Below the pieces are notes generated by a model that was not told the DNA's origin, did no database searches, and saw only the letters and a program-made list of their open reading frames with translations. Position numbers and translations under genes: made by a program. A stretch of 64,000 nucleotides of DNA from Acanthopleura granulata (Eukaryota > Mollusca > Polyplacophora > Chitonida > Chitonidae), in contig JABBOT010000006.1 of NCBI GenBank assembly GCA_016165875.1, positions 1,017,438 through 1,081,437 on the forward strand, written 5' to 3'. Below, piece after piece: positions 46,885 to 57,705 of this stretch (the first letter of the stretch is position 1; every line of letters starts with the position of its first letter).

Positions 46885-48500
46885 TCATATAGCCCTCCCA
46901 AACCACGCCTGGATGACAGGATGGCAGTCTGCTAACTCCAACTCCTGCACCTCGGCGAAGCCGGTGCCGAGGTCTTTAGGAAGGGGGCAATGGATGGCTA
47001 AACGAGTCATGCGGTGGTTTGGGTATCCAAAACGTTCACAGTAGGGTTTAGCTTCGTCTTCTCCCTGAAAGGAGGCCGGCAAGCAGGATATCATGTCAGT
47101 GCTGACGACGTGGCTAGTGTCGTAGTCCATCGTGTTCCAGAGTCCGCCGTGGCCATGCTCGACGCAGGTCTTCTGAATATCATCGGGCAGGCTGGCTGGG
47201 GTTGGCTTCCAGCCATTCTTTTCTTTTGCCATGCTGGCTGCGTGATTCTCACCGAGGGCTCTCTCGGCAAGTTCGGGGTTACCTAGCTTGGTGCAGATTG
47301 CTTGAAGCTTCTCGTGGGCCCCCTGCGTCCTGTACGTCCGGCCGTCCTGTAGCACGAACAGGTCGACACCGAGCTGCCTTTCTTGGCCGCGTAATCCGAG
47401 TCAAGTGTGACGCTGTCTTTCTGGCAGAAACCAGTTACACCATCGACAACATCAGCCTCCAGAACAACATGGTCACACAGCCCGAACTCACCTGGATGAT
47501 CCGTAAGAAGTACGCCGACCGCCTGGCAATACTGTACGACCGCATGCTCCAGCAACACGTGCACGCAACAAGAGCGATAGCCTGTGGAACATCAACCTCA
47601 ACGTCGCGGCCCGCGATAGGGCCCCTCTAACAGCCAGACAGCTAATGAGTGGCTGAGTGGCTTCCCGGATGGCCTGCCAGATGTCGTCTTCATAGATGTG
47701 GACTTCTCTGCTTTAGGGGAAGTGAGAGGTCTTTGGACCAGGCGTTGGCGTTGTGGTAAATGAGCTCTACTTGTGTATGGCAACCCTGGTACTTCCCACT
47801 GTTTTAGATGTCCTCACCAGCAAGATCCCGTAGAGTGATTGCCGTTTTAAAAACTTTTCCAGTTCAGCCACATCATCGACCCTGGGGCCGGTTTCATGCA
47901 CCATTTCCTATCACTCTAGGATTTTCTGGCGCTTTACGGGAGTGAGGCCCTGATTCCTCAAGGCGCCCTCGACGTGCTCCTCAACTCTTTGAGCCACACA
48001 GTTGACGTCGCCATCTCCTAGCGGAGCGAGGTTGGAAGGGTATGGGTCTCTGACGGGGAGATCCCATACACAACTGCGGTGAAACGGTAGGCGTTCTGAT
48101 AGAACACGGTGTCGATTGCAGTCAGAGTGCCTGGCTTGGTATCCCCCGTGATCTCGATGACGACCTGCCCCTTTTCCCCTTTCATGCCGTACTGGTCAAG
48201 CTTGTCTTCAACAACCCAGTCGCCTTCGTCCCGCTCACGCAGGAACTGATTCGGTATAAGAACTCGCCCCCATCACCGCAAGGAAGCGCCGTGAGAAACT
48301 GAGCCGCCCTGTCGTCCGACATGCGAGCCTCCCAGGCCATTCGGCCGGCTCTAGCATGTATACCATCAGCGATTTCAATGTCGCCGATGTCGACTGGGTC
48401 CTCCGCTTCCATTCGCTACGGTGGAGAAGACCACAGTGGCGCCATCGACCTCAAACTCGTCTTTGGCATCGTTCAGAGTCAGACAGGCTCGTACTGTGCA
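46885..48500 (-). pseudogene. Polymerase-like protein remnant of the TIR element
   Basis: The longest intact piece is 47355-46885 (156 codons). It contains VVSTDMISCLPASFQG, reminiscent of palm motif A (DxxSLYP) of protein-primed B-family DNA polymerases, with the usual tyrosine replaced by leucine, followed by RMTRLAIHCPLPKDLGTG. Upstream pieces in changing frames are 48412-48182 (MEAEDPVDIGDIEIAD...), about 48250-48018 (VVEDKLDQYGMKGEKGQVVI) and 48030-47910 (VNCVAQRVEEHVEGALRNQG), then a heavily broken stretch to 47360. Motifs B and C, exonuclease motifs and the C-terminal half are not seen, so the polymerase call is tentative. It needs a profile search. Confidence 0.45.
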
Positions 48501-48597
48501 AGAATTTCGTCAATCAAAGTTAGCAGTTATGTGGTTGGATGGGTATGTTCTTAACACGGGATTGTCTAAGAGGAAGTTCGAACTACAAGAAGTTGAT

Positions 48598-48880
48598 TCA
48601 GTACCAATATCGAATTGTCTTTTGGATTTCTTCTTCAGGGCTATATGTTGGTGGAGAAATTTTACCTCGGCCACAGGCCCCACAGGCTTCTATTTCGCTC
48701 TGAATTCCCTTCCCGCAACACCTACAAGAGGCGGGGATTGTACTGCCTGTGCGGATTTTGGCTAGGTGGACATTGAAGTACTTTCGACATCAGCTTTTCC
48801 CGCAGATCTCTTGCTCATCCGCTTTCAAACAGTCGCATTTATTATGACCATTCATGTCGCAGTTCAATCACCACAGGCAT
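48598..48880 (-). pseudogene. Cysteine-rich segment at the right end of the TIR element
   Basis: On the minus strand a frame with one internal stop (48790-48792) encodes clustered cysteines: CDMNGHNKCDC, then CRCCGKGIQSEIEACGACG. The spacing looks zinc-binding. It ends in TGA at 48598, upstream of the polymerase-like frames, and is related to the left-end frame at 45408. Confidence 0.45.
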
Positions 48881-49092
48881 ACACACAGCAACACATATCT
48901 TTAAACGGAGAGCCCCGGTCTGCGATGGAGGTGACCCTTCCCTGTGGCTATTATTACATACGTAAACAATCGCCAATTATTTGTGAATGTGGACGCTCTC
49001 AGGCCTACATAAACAATCGGCAAATATCTATGTAGCTGGAAACCATATGGCTTGATTTGCAGCAGAAATTAGTCGGAACAGGGGCTGGTGGC

Positions 49093-49148
49093 CGCCCTGA
49101 GGGGTGGAGCGGGTCCCAATAAAAAGGCCAATCACATTCCCTGCTGCT
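49093..49148 (-). repeat. Right terminal inverted repeat
   Basis: Complement of the left repeat: GGGTCCCAATAAAAAGGCCA and CCCTGCTGCT at the tip. Confidence 0.9.
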
Positions 49149-49430
49149 GGGATACATATTTGATTATTGACCCCATATAAAAACCAATGGTACACGATTT
49201 GGAAACTGATTTTATTCATTCTCCTAGATCATTCATTGCATCTTTCAGCAATCATTAAAAACTACTGACTGCTCCTCTTTGCATCAATCCGTCCTAATTT
49301 TTTGTATTATATATATATATTTTTACTTCTTTGGTGATTTGTGTGATTTTTTGTTTGTGGAAACAGGTCCTCCGATTACTAACACGGAACGCCTATTATG
49401 ATTGACGGCTGGTATTCCAGCAACGCCTAA
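49149..49430 (+). repeat. LINE 3' end (family C), right piece, split by the TIR element
   Basis: Starts with the duplicated GGGAT and continues ACATATTTGATTATTGACC, AATGGTACACGATTTGG, TTCTTTGGTGATTTGTG and GACGGCTGGTATTCCAG, aligned in order with the complement of 34030-33790. Confidence 0.8.
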
Positions 49431-49805
49431 TACGGTAAGACTAGGGCAGCGATGGCAACGTAATTGTTGGCAAATGCTTTCACAAATCCCTACAAGCCGT
49501 TGAAACGGGGAAACTTACAAATCCCTGTCTGTAGTCGGTTTTTAACCTGGACTCGTGTGTCAGTTTAAAATAACGCTCATTCATAAAAGCATCGCCTAGA
49601 CAGAAAGATAGACTCAATTGGATTGACCTGGTTACAAAGAACCGCCCCCCCCCCCCCGACAACGCCAAGAGGGGAGAAGAAAGGTTCACACTGAAAAGCA
49701 GGTAGCATTTCCTATTGTTTCGGGACTAATGCAAAATTTAGTGGAGAAAGTGATCGGGGCCTTCATATGTCCTACACCATTTGTACATGTAGCAGCTGTG
49801 TAATC

Positions 49806-49872
49806 ATGTCTCTGTGCGCGAAGCTGTTTGTTTATTTGCTTTTGGCGTGGTGGTTTGTCGCAAACAATCAAG
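49806..49872 (+). CDS. Signal-peptide-like first exon of an unidentified secreted protein
   Basis: ATG opens a 22-codon stretch MSLCAKLFVYLLLAWWFVAN plus NQ, a convincing signal peptide, ending in the strong donor AAG/GTAAGA (phase 1). A related exon lies at 54596. The next exon is uncertain. At 50608 CACCAG/GTGGCAAG would give an early stop, while a later AG gives a short frame. A segment at 52246-52418 is exon-like. I do not recognise the product. Confidence 0.4.
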
Positions 49873-50354
49873 GTAAGAAAGCTATTGGTGTCAACAGCTA
49901 ATAGCATAATATCCTCACCAATTAGTAATTATTATGTTCAGCTGTTTCATTGTTTCAGTAATTAATGGCGTATAGGTCAACCAGATGAAATAACTTGACG
50001 TGGGCAGTGAAGTTCTTATTAAACTTCATATCTAGTTAGAGATTTATTCGAGTGATATCACAATAACGGACTTATTCACTTAAATAAATACAGGCGATAG
50101 CAGTCGTTAAGGTAGAGGAAGAGCGGATTCTCATCTGGCGTTTGATTGGGAATTGTTAGAATTGGTGAAGAACGATTGTCCATCAATATGGAGTGTTACC
50201 TGCATATCTCACGAGTGACTGCTCGCATGTAAGTTCCTCCAACCACTTCATCGTAGAAGTTAAACAACCATTAAAATGAATAAATAAAATAACTACTGAT
50301 ATGTTGAATCTAGTTTTATCAAAGAAATTCCTATCCGAAATTTGACTTGATTGA

Positions 50355-50435
50355 CTTGAGGCCAGATTTCACCGGTTACGTGTGGCAGTTGCCAAGTTTC
50401 GTACTGTCGCTGCTGCTGTGGTTTCCCCTCCGTCT
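50355..50435 (+). repeat. Repeat family D copy
   Basis: GAGGCCAGATTTCACCGGTT, GTGTGGCAGTTGCCAAG and GTACTGTCGCTGCTGCTG. Confidence 0.65.
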
Positions 50436-50737
50436 GTGGTACTATACCTGAAGTATAGAAATACTAGTCGAAATACAACTTGGAATACCCAATCATTGCA
50501 TATGACTGTAGTAATATTAAATTGTAAGAAAGCTTAGAACGGCAAACAGTAGAGCTCGTGCTGGATTACTGCAGCATTTATACATACTCGTCTGTTGTCT
50601 TTCACCAGGTGGCAAGAAAAGGCTATGGTGAAAACGGAGACTATTTCTCATTTTACTCCCAAAGAAAGATAATGAGCTATTCAGGACATAATTCTTTCAT
50701 GATTTTTGAATATATACAGTATGTATTATGTATGCTG

Positions 50738-50995
50738 AAGGGGGGAGGGGGGTTCCTCCGTGGCTCAGTCGGTTAGCACAATGACCAGAAGCCTCCCACC
50801 AATGCCGTCGCTGTAAGTTCAAGACCAGCTTCCTCTCCGGCCGTACGTGGGACGGTGTGCCAGCAACCCGCGGATGGTCGTGGGTTTCCCCCGGGCTTTT
50901 CCCGGTTTCCTCCCAGCATAATACTGGCCACCGTCGTATAAGGGAAATTTTCTTGAGTACGGCGTGAAACACCAATCAAATAAATAAATAAATAA
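50738..50995 (+). mobile_element. V-SINE, full length, with 10-bp target-site duplication
   Basis: Best head-to-tail copy. A-box GTGGCTCAGTCGGTTAGC, B-box GTAAGTTCAAGACC, CTCTCCGGCCGTACGTGGG, CCAGCAACCCGCGGATGG, GGTTTCCCCCGGGCTTTTCC (V-domain), tail CGTCGTATAAGGGAAATTT and (AAAT)n. ATGTATGCTG flanks it at 50728-50737 and 50996-51005. It sits at the edge of a family B element. Confidence 0.95.
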
Positions 50996-51001
50996 ATGTA
51001 T

Positions 51002-51280
51002 GCTGGGGTTTTATGTCGTCCTCAAAAATTGTTCAGTCATATGACGAGTAGTCCTTAGAATGTATATGTGTCGTGTCTCCTTCAGACAGGCGAATCCATG
51101 CCGCCAAAGTGCTGCCTCCACTGGAACATCATGTCGACACCAGACATGACATCCCACCCAGTCACATTATACTGACACCGAGCCTATCTGGCCTCTCAAT
51201 GCCGAGCGCCGGGCGAGGCGGCAACAAATAGCATTGTTAAAGTATTTGGTATAACCCGACCCACTAGACACAGTATGATA
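51002..51280 (-). mobile_element. SINE family B copy
   Basis: GGGGTTTTATGTCGTCCTC, TTCAGTCATATGACGAGTAG, GCGAATCCATGCCGCCAAAG, CACTGGAACATCATGTCG and CTCTCAATGCCGAGCGCC match the 29.5-kb copy in the same order. Confidence 0.7.
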
Positions 51281-51429
51281 GTGTATTTCCTTACTCTCGA
51301 CAAGCAATGGTGTGAACGCAAGTCGTCCGATGATGCTATTTATCAACAGTCCATAGTTATTCCAACAAGTGCGAATTGATATTCTCAACTGGCTGATTTG
51401 CAAAATGATATACAGCAAAGAGAGTAAAT

Positions 51430-51540
51430 CCAGCGCAGATAGTTGGCAAATGGTCACATGTTACCGGTGAAACCGAGCTCGAGTCAATTTAAATTAGCTG
51501 GGGTTTTAGTCTAACTGATCATGCAAATGTTTAAATAGTA
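51430..51540 (-). repeat. Repeat family D copy, reverse
   Basis: TAGTTGGCAAATGGTCACAT then GTTACCGGTGAAACCGAG and TTAGCTGGGGTTTTAGTC. Confidence 0.6.
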
Positions 51541-51584
51541 GGAAGTTTCAAGCCCCTTAGCGCCATGGCTAAAGTACAATTATC

Positions 51585-51930
51585 TTGTTCTGCTTAAGCC
51601 ACGGCACTTGGGGTGTACTAGTTGCTACTTTTGCGCACTTACATGAGCAGTTTATAGAACAAAACTTGAACGGAGGTAAATGGACCAAATGCTGGACTTC
51701 ACTGTCTATGTGGATCTCATATGGACCAAGAGTCGACAACTTATTCTCCAGCTAGCACCATTTCTAAAGCAGAATTAGCTTATTCTGCCGTAGGCGTGTA
51801 AGTTGCATGTACGCATTAACAGTAGTCATTTATAGCACAAAACTTTAACGGAGGTAAATAGGCTCGATTTTACTGGTTAGGTGGGACTCGTATGTGCCAA
51901 CTATCCAGAATGTCGTCGCTACTGTGTGTT
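51585..51930 (+). repeat. Two adjacent family D copies
   Basis: GCTTAAGCCACGGCACTTGG and AACTTGAACGGAGGTAAATG are followed about 180 bp later by AACTTTAACGGAGGTAAATA, TTTTACTGGTTAGGTGGG and TGCCAACTATCCAGAATG. Confidence 0.6.
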
Positions 51931-52245
51931 TACTAAGACCATGTTGAAATGAAACCATTGACTGCGAAAACAACCATCCTTGTTATCACCACATTGCTAT
52001 ATAACGGTCTAGAACATATAATATGTTGTAATGTACGAAAAATATCGGATGACCTCCTGATGAGCTGTGAAACCAGTTCAGCGATGGGTATTACACCGGT
52101 AAATTCAAATCGATCATTCAAATTTTCCAACAAATATCATGGCTGAATACTAATAACAGTTGCAATGCTGTTAATATGGCTATTTATTATACGTTACTGG
52201 AATTAGTCGAATTGCTTTGATTTGCACGTTTATCTGTTTTGCAGG

Positions 52246-52418
52246 CTACGTACGGTGTCTGTCACAGCTGGACCATAACGTCATTTACAATGGCAAAATG
52301 TACTATGTGCTAAATATCGCACACCAGTGGCCAAATTCCTTCAGTGGTCATTGGGGACTGATCGTTTTTGTGCGAATGTCGAATATCCAAAGAAGGAGAT
52401 ATATGGCCTTGGTCAGAC
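52246..52418 (+). CDS. Exon-like segment, unidentified
   Basis: Between TTTTGCAG and TCAGACG/GTACGTT one frame stays open and reads YVRCLSQLDHNVIYNGKMYY then VLNIAHQWPNSFSGHWG. The QWPNSF stretch recalls the first catalytic region of RNase T2 enzymes, but the cysteine after it and the HGLWP motif are absent, so that identity is not supported. It could belong with the signal-peptide exon at 49806. Confidence 0.25.
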
Positions 52419-52654
52419 GGTACGTTGCTGGTCTTTCCTTTTTTCTCCCAGACGATGCAAAGCAATCCGAAAAGATTGCTCTCGATATCAAATTTACATA
52501 ATATATATTACATGTCATTGCATATTTAAAAATGTTTTGCATCTACAATACGGATTAGGTCATTGGGTAGAGGAGCCTGATTGTGGATAAAAGGGAACAA
52601 AAAAACACTCAAAGCACACCTATTACATAACCTTGTAAAAACTTAATGTTATTT

Positions 52655-52740
52655 TATTTTCTTATTTATTTGATTGGTGTACTAAAGAATATTTAACTTA
52701 TACCACTGCTTGCCAACATTATGGTGAAAACGGGACGACC
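52655..52740 (-). mobile_element. V-SINE 3' part, reverse
   Basis: TTATTTATTTGATTGGTGTA, CTAAAGAATATTTAACTTAT and CCAACATTATGGTGAAAACG. Confidence 0.75.
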
Positions 52741-53639
52741 AGCACTGTGTATGGAGGACAATACAGTTGCCTAAGGACACCTGCATGGACAACAAAGGTT
52801 CTAATTAACTAACGCAAATTCCGATCATGTAAACAACTGTCTGGTAACGAAAATTGTTATCGTCAGTAGGATAACATATTCTACTTATGACACAGATTTT
52901 AGTGTTTAAACCTGACTGATGACCTGATGTTTTACCTTTGTCAAGGTTTATTTAACTTATTACAATACATTTTTAGTTTTTATTTAAAACATCTGGGATA
53001 GCTATTAAACCGTTTTCAATACAGATGCTTGTCTTTTTTATTTCCCTTCATCTTGTGCCTTTTGTCCACGATTACTACCATAGATTACTGTGTTGATAGT
53101 AAATCAAGAGCAGTAATTACTTCTCTTGTGAATTTGCCTGAGTTCGAGATTTATTGCAATACGACATGTCGATTGCAATCTTTATTTTTAAGTCACCATT
53201 GTCATCTTCCTGTATTCTTGTTCTATCACAACGTGTTACTTCTATTCTTTTGCATCCATTCCCTAATTGCCTTGTTTTTATTACAGCCTTTGTCTGTCAC
53301 CCGATGTCCATTGCATCCTTTGTCGTTTATTCTGCATTGTCTGTCACCTCGTGTCAAGTGCATGTCGACCACATGAAAATTTACCTCAGCTAGGTATTAT
53401 TCGAACTATTGATGTAAGTATTTAAGACGTAACAACTTAAACCGCTCTAGTAACATGGCTTCAGTAGAATTAGGTAAAACAATTGCAGTGATGCTGGACG
53501 TCATCGCATGCCCTAGAATAACTAAAAATGCCGTGTTGTCATCACATGTAATACGTGTACATATGGTGTGTCCTCCTTCACCAACCCAAATGGATATTCT
53601 ATCTACATAAACATACGTCAAATACAGATCCTCTTTAGT

Positions 53640-53780
53640 TATTGATGTTTTACGCCGCACTCCACATTATTTCACTTTTGCTACGACAGTCGACATAATG
53701 GTCAAACGAAACCGGTCTGTGCCTATGGAAAATACACGACCATCCGAGATTTCCAGGTACGACCTGAGAGGAAATCGACC
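53640..53780 (-). mobile_element. V-SINE, reverse, degraded
   Basis: GATGTTTTACGCCGCACTC, TATTTCACTTTTGCTACGAC, GTCAAACGAAACCGGTCTG and ACGACCATCCGAGATTTCC. Confidence 0.75.
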
Positions 53781-54595
53781 TAAGCAGGAAATAAGACTAA
53801 ATGTTCAGATTGAAAACACGGAGTATGGGTACAGAGTTGGGTTGCCGTCATTTAATATTTATATATGTATTTTTTAACATACACTTTTACTTTTTAACAA
53901 GGGTTGGTTCTCTTAACTTCTTTTAGACATGACCGTCCATTTTGTTGACTTTAGTTGTTCTTCAATATCTGTCTGCCTGGTTTAAACACATTATTCCTAA
54001 AATACTGCTAACTTGACGTTAAACCATTATCAGCCAATCATTGCAAATAACAACACACAACTGCTTGTCTTAGCTCTATGGTTATATATTGTGGACTTGC
54101 CTATATTTATAGACTTAACGGCCATTCGGGGGAAAAATTGCTGTTATCCACCTGCTGCATTTTCTTTGCATTGCTATCAGGGTGAAAATTATGGTAAACT
54201 ATTCTTTTATAGTGAATTTATTTGAGCATTTGAAATAAATGTGGTCGGGAAATTCTGTTTAATCGGCCATATGCATGGAAACAGGTAAGGGAGCAACAAA
54301 GGCTGGCTTAGTTCGCCATATACCGAAATGATTTTCTGGACAAAAAGGCACAACCTTGAAACAGAATAAACAACACCGGTGCATAGAAGGTAAAGGCTAA
54401 ATCGAAAACAAAAGTAGATTGTATTGGCCTTGCCAGGAAGGCTCATGGACAATGGCCAACAACAGAAAGGTTGACAATAAACGCAGGGATGGGATTTTCT
54501 TTTGTTTCGAGAGGTTTGCAAAATTTAGTGCAGGAGTCCTGTCGACCTGCGGCCTCCAGTTTCTAACAGTCATAAAACGATCTAGTCATTGTAAC

Positions 54596-54661
54596 ATGGC
54601 TCCTTACACGAAGCTATTTGACTCTCTGTTGTGTGTTTGGTGGTTTGTGCAACAGCATTAA
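54596..54661 (+). pseudogene. Broken relative of the 49806 signal-peptide exon
   Basis: MAPYTKLFDSLLCVWWFVQQ-H-stop aligns with MSLCAKLFVYLLLAWWFVAN, and similarity extends into the flanks (TTTGCAAAATTTAGTG before, AGCTTATTACATAATGTC after). The donor AAGGTAAG of the first copy is AAGGAAAA here and a TAA stop precedes it, so this copy cannot splice or continue. Confidence 0.5.
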
Positions 54662-55129
54662 GGAAAAAAAAAATACGTTTGCTGTTGAAAGCTTATTACA
54701 TAATGTCATCACTTTTACTTCACCGGATGTGTGTGGCAATTCCACTGTGTCCAGTATTAAAAATATGAAGTGCAAGTTCGAATTTAATCAGTGTTTAACA
54801 GGAAATCAAATGAAACTAACAAAGAAAGGCGACAAGAATAACGTTAAAGTGTGTACATCTCGCATAGCAGCGTTTACTGATTAAAGTGTTATGATTTCAA
54901 TGTACGTTTCAAATTCTTGATTCAAAAGTTCAAGGAAAATCCACTATTCGCCTTGAAACTAAGGTCTTTAAATTGTACCGTGAATATACATTTAGCACTC
55001 GTATTGACAATTTTGGACAAAGAGTTAAGGACCTGTGTTTTGTAGCTGTGTCTTATTCCGCTTAACCAGAGGCTAGGAGCTGTTGATTATAGTTTCAGGA
55101 CATCTATACTTGTCTCCCCGTTAACAGTC

Positions 55130-55225
55130 CTAAACTGCGATTCCCCCAGCCTCTGTTCGGTTTCCTTCCAACATGCTGCTGACTGCCGTCGTATAAATGA
55201 AATATTCTTGAGTTCAGTGTCTTGG
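55130..55225 (+). mobile_element. V-SINE 3' part
   Basis: TTCGGTTTCCTTCCAACATG, CTGACTGCCGTCGTATAAAT and GAAATATTCTTGAGTTCAG. Confidence 0.8.
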
Positions 55226-55539
55226 CTGTTTCTCTGTTATGTGTTGTTAGGTTTATTACCGTTTATAATATTTTATTCTTTCGTATTCCTGTAAGAACTG
55301 TGCAGTTAGGTTGGTTTGGAAATTAGAGTTACTGACTTGAAACACTCCTTGTTGGTTTAATAATGTGATGCGAATGTCTGGCCTATCGCTTAGATGCTCA
55401 TTCCTGAATATAGCGAACACAACTATTTCAGAGTTAGTGAATTATTCATATGCACGTCGGTTGAAAACGTGTTGCTAAAGGACAAAATATGGCACGATTT
55501 GTTCACTTCACTCTCCTGTAACACGAAAGAATGTAACAC

Positions 55540-55690
55540 CAGGGCAGCGACGAGAGCGTAATAGTTGGGAAATGGTCACACGTATCCGGTGAAATCCGGT
55601 TTTGCCCATCGAGTTTTGTTGTTACTCATAACGCAGATGTCTCCTGGCTCAATAGTTCACTGATATCCGGTTTTGTCAATCATGTTTTGC
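55540..55690 (-). repeat. Repeat family D copy, reverse
   Basis: GGGCAGCGACGAGAGCGTAA, TAGTTGGGAAATGGTCACAC and ATCCGGTGAAATCCGGTTTT; the last block is repeated once more downstream. Confidence 0.6.
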
Positions 55691-56721
55691 TCTAACTCCT
55701 TACGTGGATGTCCCCTAACTCAATGGAACACTGACATACACGCCCTTGGTAAAACTAGATAAAAACAACGTAGAGATGTAAATCAAAATTTAGTGGACTT
55801 TTCTGGTCTATAATTACTCATAACGCTGTGTTGTCATCAGATTAAATATAGGGTAAGATGAAAACAAACCCTCTGTACTTTTATCGATATTATAAAATTA
55901 TAAACTTTGTGTTTCATCAAAACATAGTAGAATCAGCAGACAACAGATCTATGTCGCCTGTTCGTATCAAACACGAAATCAGTCAACACGTGGGGACTAT
56001 GAGAGGATAGCCCTTCTGTCGGGGATGTGTGCATGTGGCTGCCCCGCACGTGGTCGATCACCTGTCAGCCCACTTTGCTCCAGGCATTCGTGAGACGACT
56101 GAACCGATTGGCTATAGGTCGTGAAGGCCTACCTTCCTCAAGAAACCCCACTGATCCATCAACAGCTGATGGTATGGGAATAAAGTAACGCCAGCCATTC
56201 GGTATAAAACTGAGTTGTGTCTATCGAGGGAAGAACTGGGGCATATTAAAATTTGTCACACAAAAACATCAGGTTTTCACAACATTTTAAATACAAACCC
56301 CCCCCCCCCATTTTCCCACATGACATTAATTTCATTACAAGGGTTAAAGTTTTTATTCGAGAAATGTGAAAAAGTATCATTCTGAACCTTGCATCTTTCG
56401 TACCAGTGCTAACCCCTTGGTAAATATTGGTTGGTCCAAAACGTCAAAAAAGACAACGTATGATCTCACATTGTCATTGTTTGTTCAGGAAGAAATACTT
56501 AACTAGTAAATAAAGCTGGAAACATGTATAAAAGGGCTTTGCCCCATGCCCGAAGGGCTCATCAGGGGTGACCGTCGATAGTCTACACGTACATATTGGT
56601 ATGGCATTCTACTCAAATTTCAAAACCATAATCCTTGAATAATTTTCAAATTGATTACAATGCTAATGTAGTCATATAAGTCACGTATTCATTGCAGGTG
56701 ATCATAAAATCATTTATACTC

Positions 56722-56885
56722 CACGGGGCCTCCATGGCCAGAGCGGCGTAATGACTCAGGTGCCTCTTACCAATGCGGTCGCCTTGAGGTCAAGTCCAGC
56801 TCATGCTGACTTTCTCTCCGGCTGCATGTGGAGAGGTCCATCAACAACCTGGATATTGTTGTGAGTTGCCCTTGTCCGTTTTTTT
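56722..56885 (+). mobile_element. V-SINE 5' part
   Basis: GGGGCCTCCATGGCCAGAGC (A-box), TCTTACCAATGCGGTCGCC, GAGGTCAAGTCCAGCTCATG (B-box) and CTCTCCGGCTGCATGTGG; truncated inside the V-domain. Confidence 0.85.
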
Positions 56886-57478
56886 TTTCTTTTGCACTAA
56901 AATACCCTTAACATTTGTTAATCCCATAACACAGCTAGCTGGTCTCGCCCAGCACCGGTCCACGGAAAAAAGTTCGCTACAAATGGCAGCTCGAGCCCTA
57001 CTTTTCATTTGGTATGAACAGATTAATTGAGTCTACCTTATTGTAAAATATCAAAGCCGGAGACGGCAAAGTATCTTTCAACAGAAAGACAGTCCATTAA
57101 ACTTTTTAATCCCTGGTGTTTCGAGTCAACGTCAACCATGTCTTGAATTTAAACTTCTCACAGGAGATGGGCCGCGAGAATCTCCATATCAAGGTACATA
57201 GCCGGTACACACGATATTGACGTAAAACGCTTTACGAGATACCAAATTACGTTTTCGTGCAGTAATTTCAACCAGTGCTTCAACACTGCTCACTCCAGAA
57301 CAATTGTAAAGCCATTGTTTCAAATCCAAACCAGTGATGATAGAAATCCATGTGTGTTGTTATTAAAACACATGAATTCCAGTCATTTTGTTGATTTTCA
57401 TTGGCCAAAATGTCCCACGGTTCACAACCATTCACATTTTACACTCTTTTGATACAGAAGAACATTAATTGCATGTGG

Positions 57479-57705
57479 GGGGCCTCCGTGACTCAGCCAG
57501 TTAGCGAGCTAACGCAGCGCAATGACCCGAAGCCTCCCTTCAATGCAGTCGCTGTGAGTTGAAGATCAGTTCATGGTGGCTTCCTCTTCTGCCGTACGTG
57601 GGAAGGACTTTGCCTGGTTTCCTCCCACCATAATGCTGACCGCCGTCGTATAAGTAAAATATTCTTGAGTACGGCGTAAAACACCGATCAGATTAATCAG
57701 ATAAT
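57479..57705 (+). mobile_element. V-SINE with full tRNA head, part of V-domain deleted
   Basis: GGCCTCCGTGACTCAGCCAG, GTGAGTTGAAGATCAG, CTGCCGTACGTGGGAAGG, then directly TGCCTGGTTTCCTCCCACC and GTCGTATAAGTAAAATATTC. GCATGTG occurs just before and just after and may be the target duplication. Confidence 0.9.

Larger units (their letters stand above)
45271..49148. mobile_element. Decayed 3.9-kb TIR DNA element with polymerase-like remnants (possibly Polinton-related)
   Basis: Bounded by imperfect inverted repeats of about 55 bp (AGCAGC...GGGACCCGC...CAGGGCG) and by a 5-bp direct repeat GGGAT at 45266-45270 and 49149-49153. Base composition is clearly more GC-rich than the surroundings. The interior is crowded with broken minus-strand reading frames: a cysteine-rich segment, a polymerase-like protein and a coiled-coil protein with a hydrophobic end. 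All carry stops and frameshifts, so the copy is dead. Inverted ends plus a polymerase-like gene suggest a Polinton/Maverick-like or other self-replicating DNA transposon, but the size is small, the duplication is 5 bp rather than 6, and no integrase is seen. It may be an internally deleted copy or a different group. Confidence 0.8.

Noticed and set aside
47202..47630. 142-codon plus-strand open frame inside the TIR element
   Set aside because: It lies opposite the minus-strand polymerase-like remnant and has no independent motif. Part of it (about 47400-47570) reads like a helical protein, so it is a weak alternative, but I found nothing to support it.
52246..52418. Ribonuclease T2 exon suggested by HQWPNSF
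   Set aside because: The cysteine that should follow and the HGLWP and HEWxKHG motifs are absent in the segment and nearby; kept only as an unidentified exon-like stretch.
53029..53376. 115-codon plus-strand open frame rich in leucine, serine and histidine
   Set aside because: Low-complexity T/C-rich composition; no motif, no good splice context.
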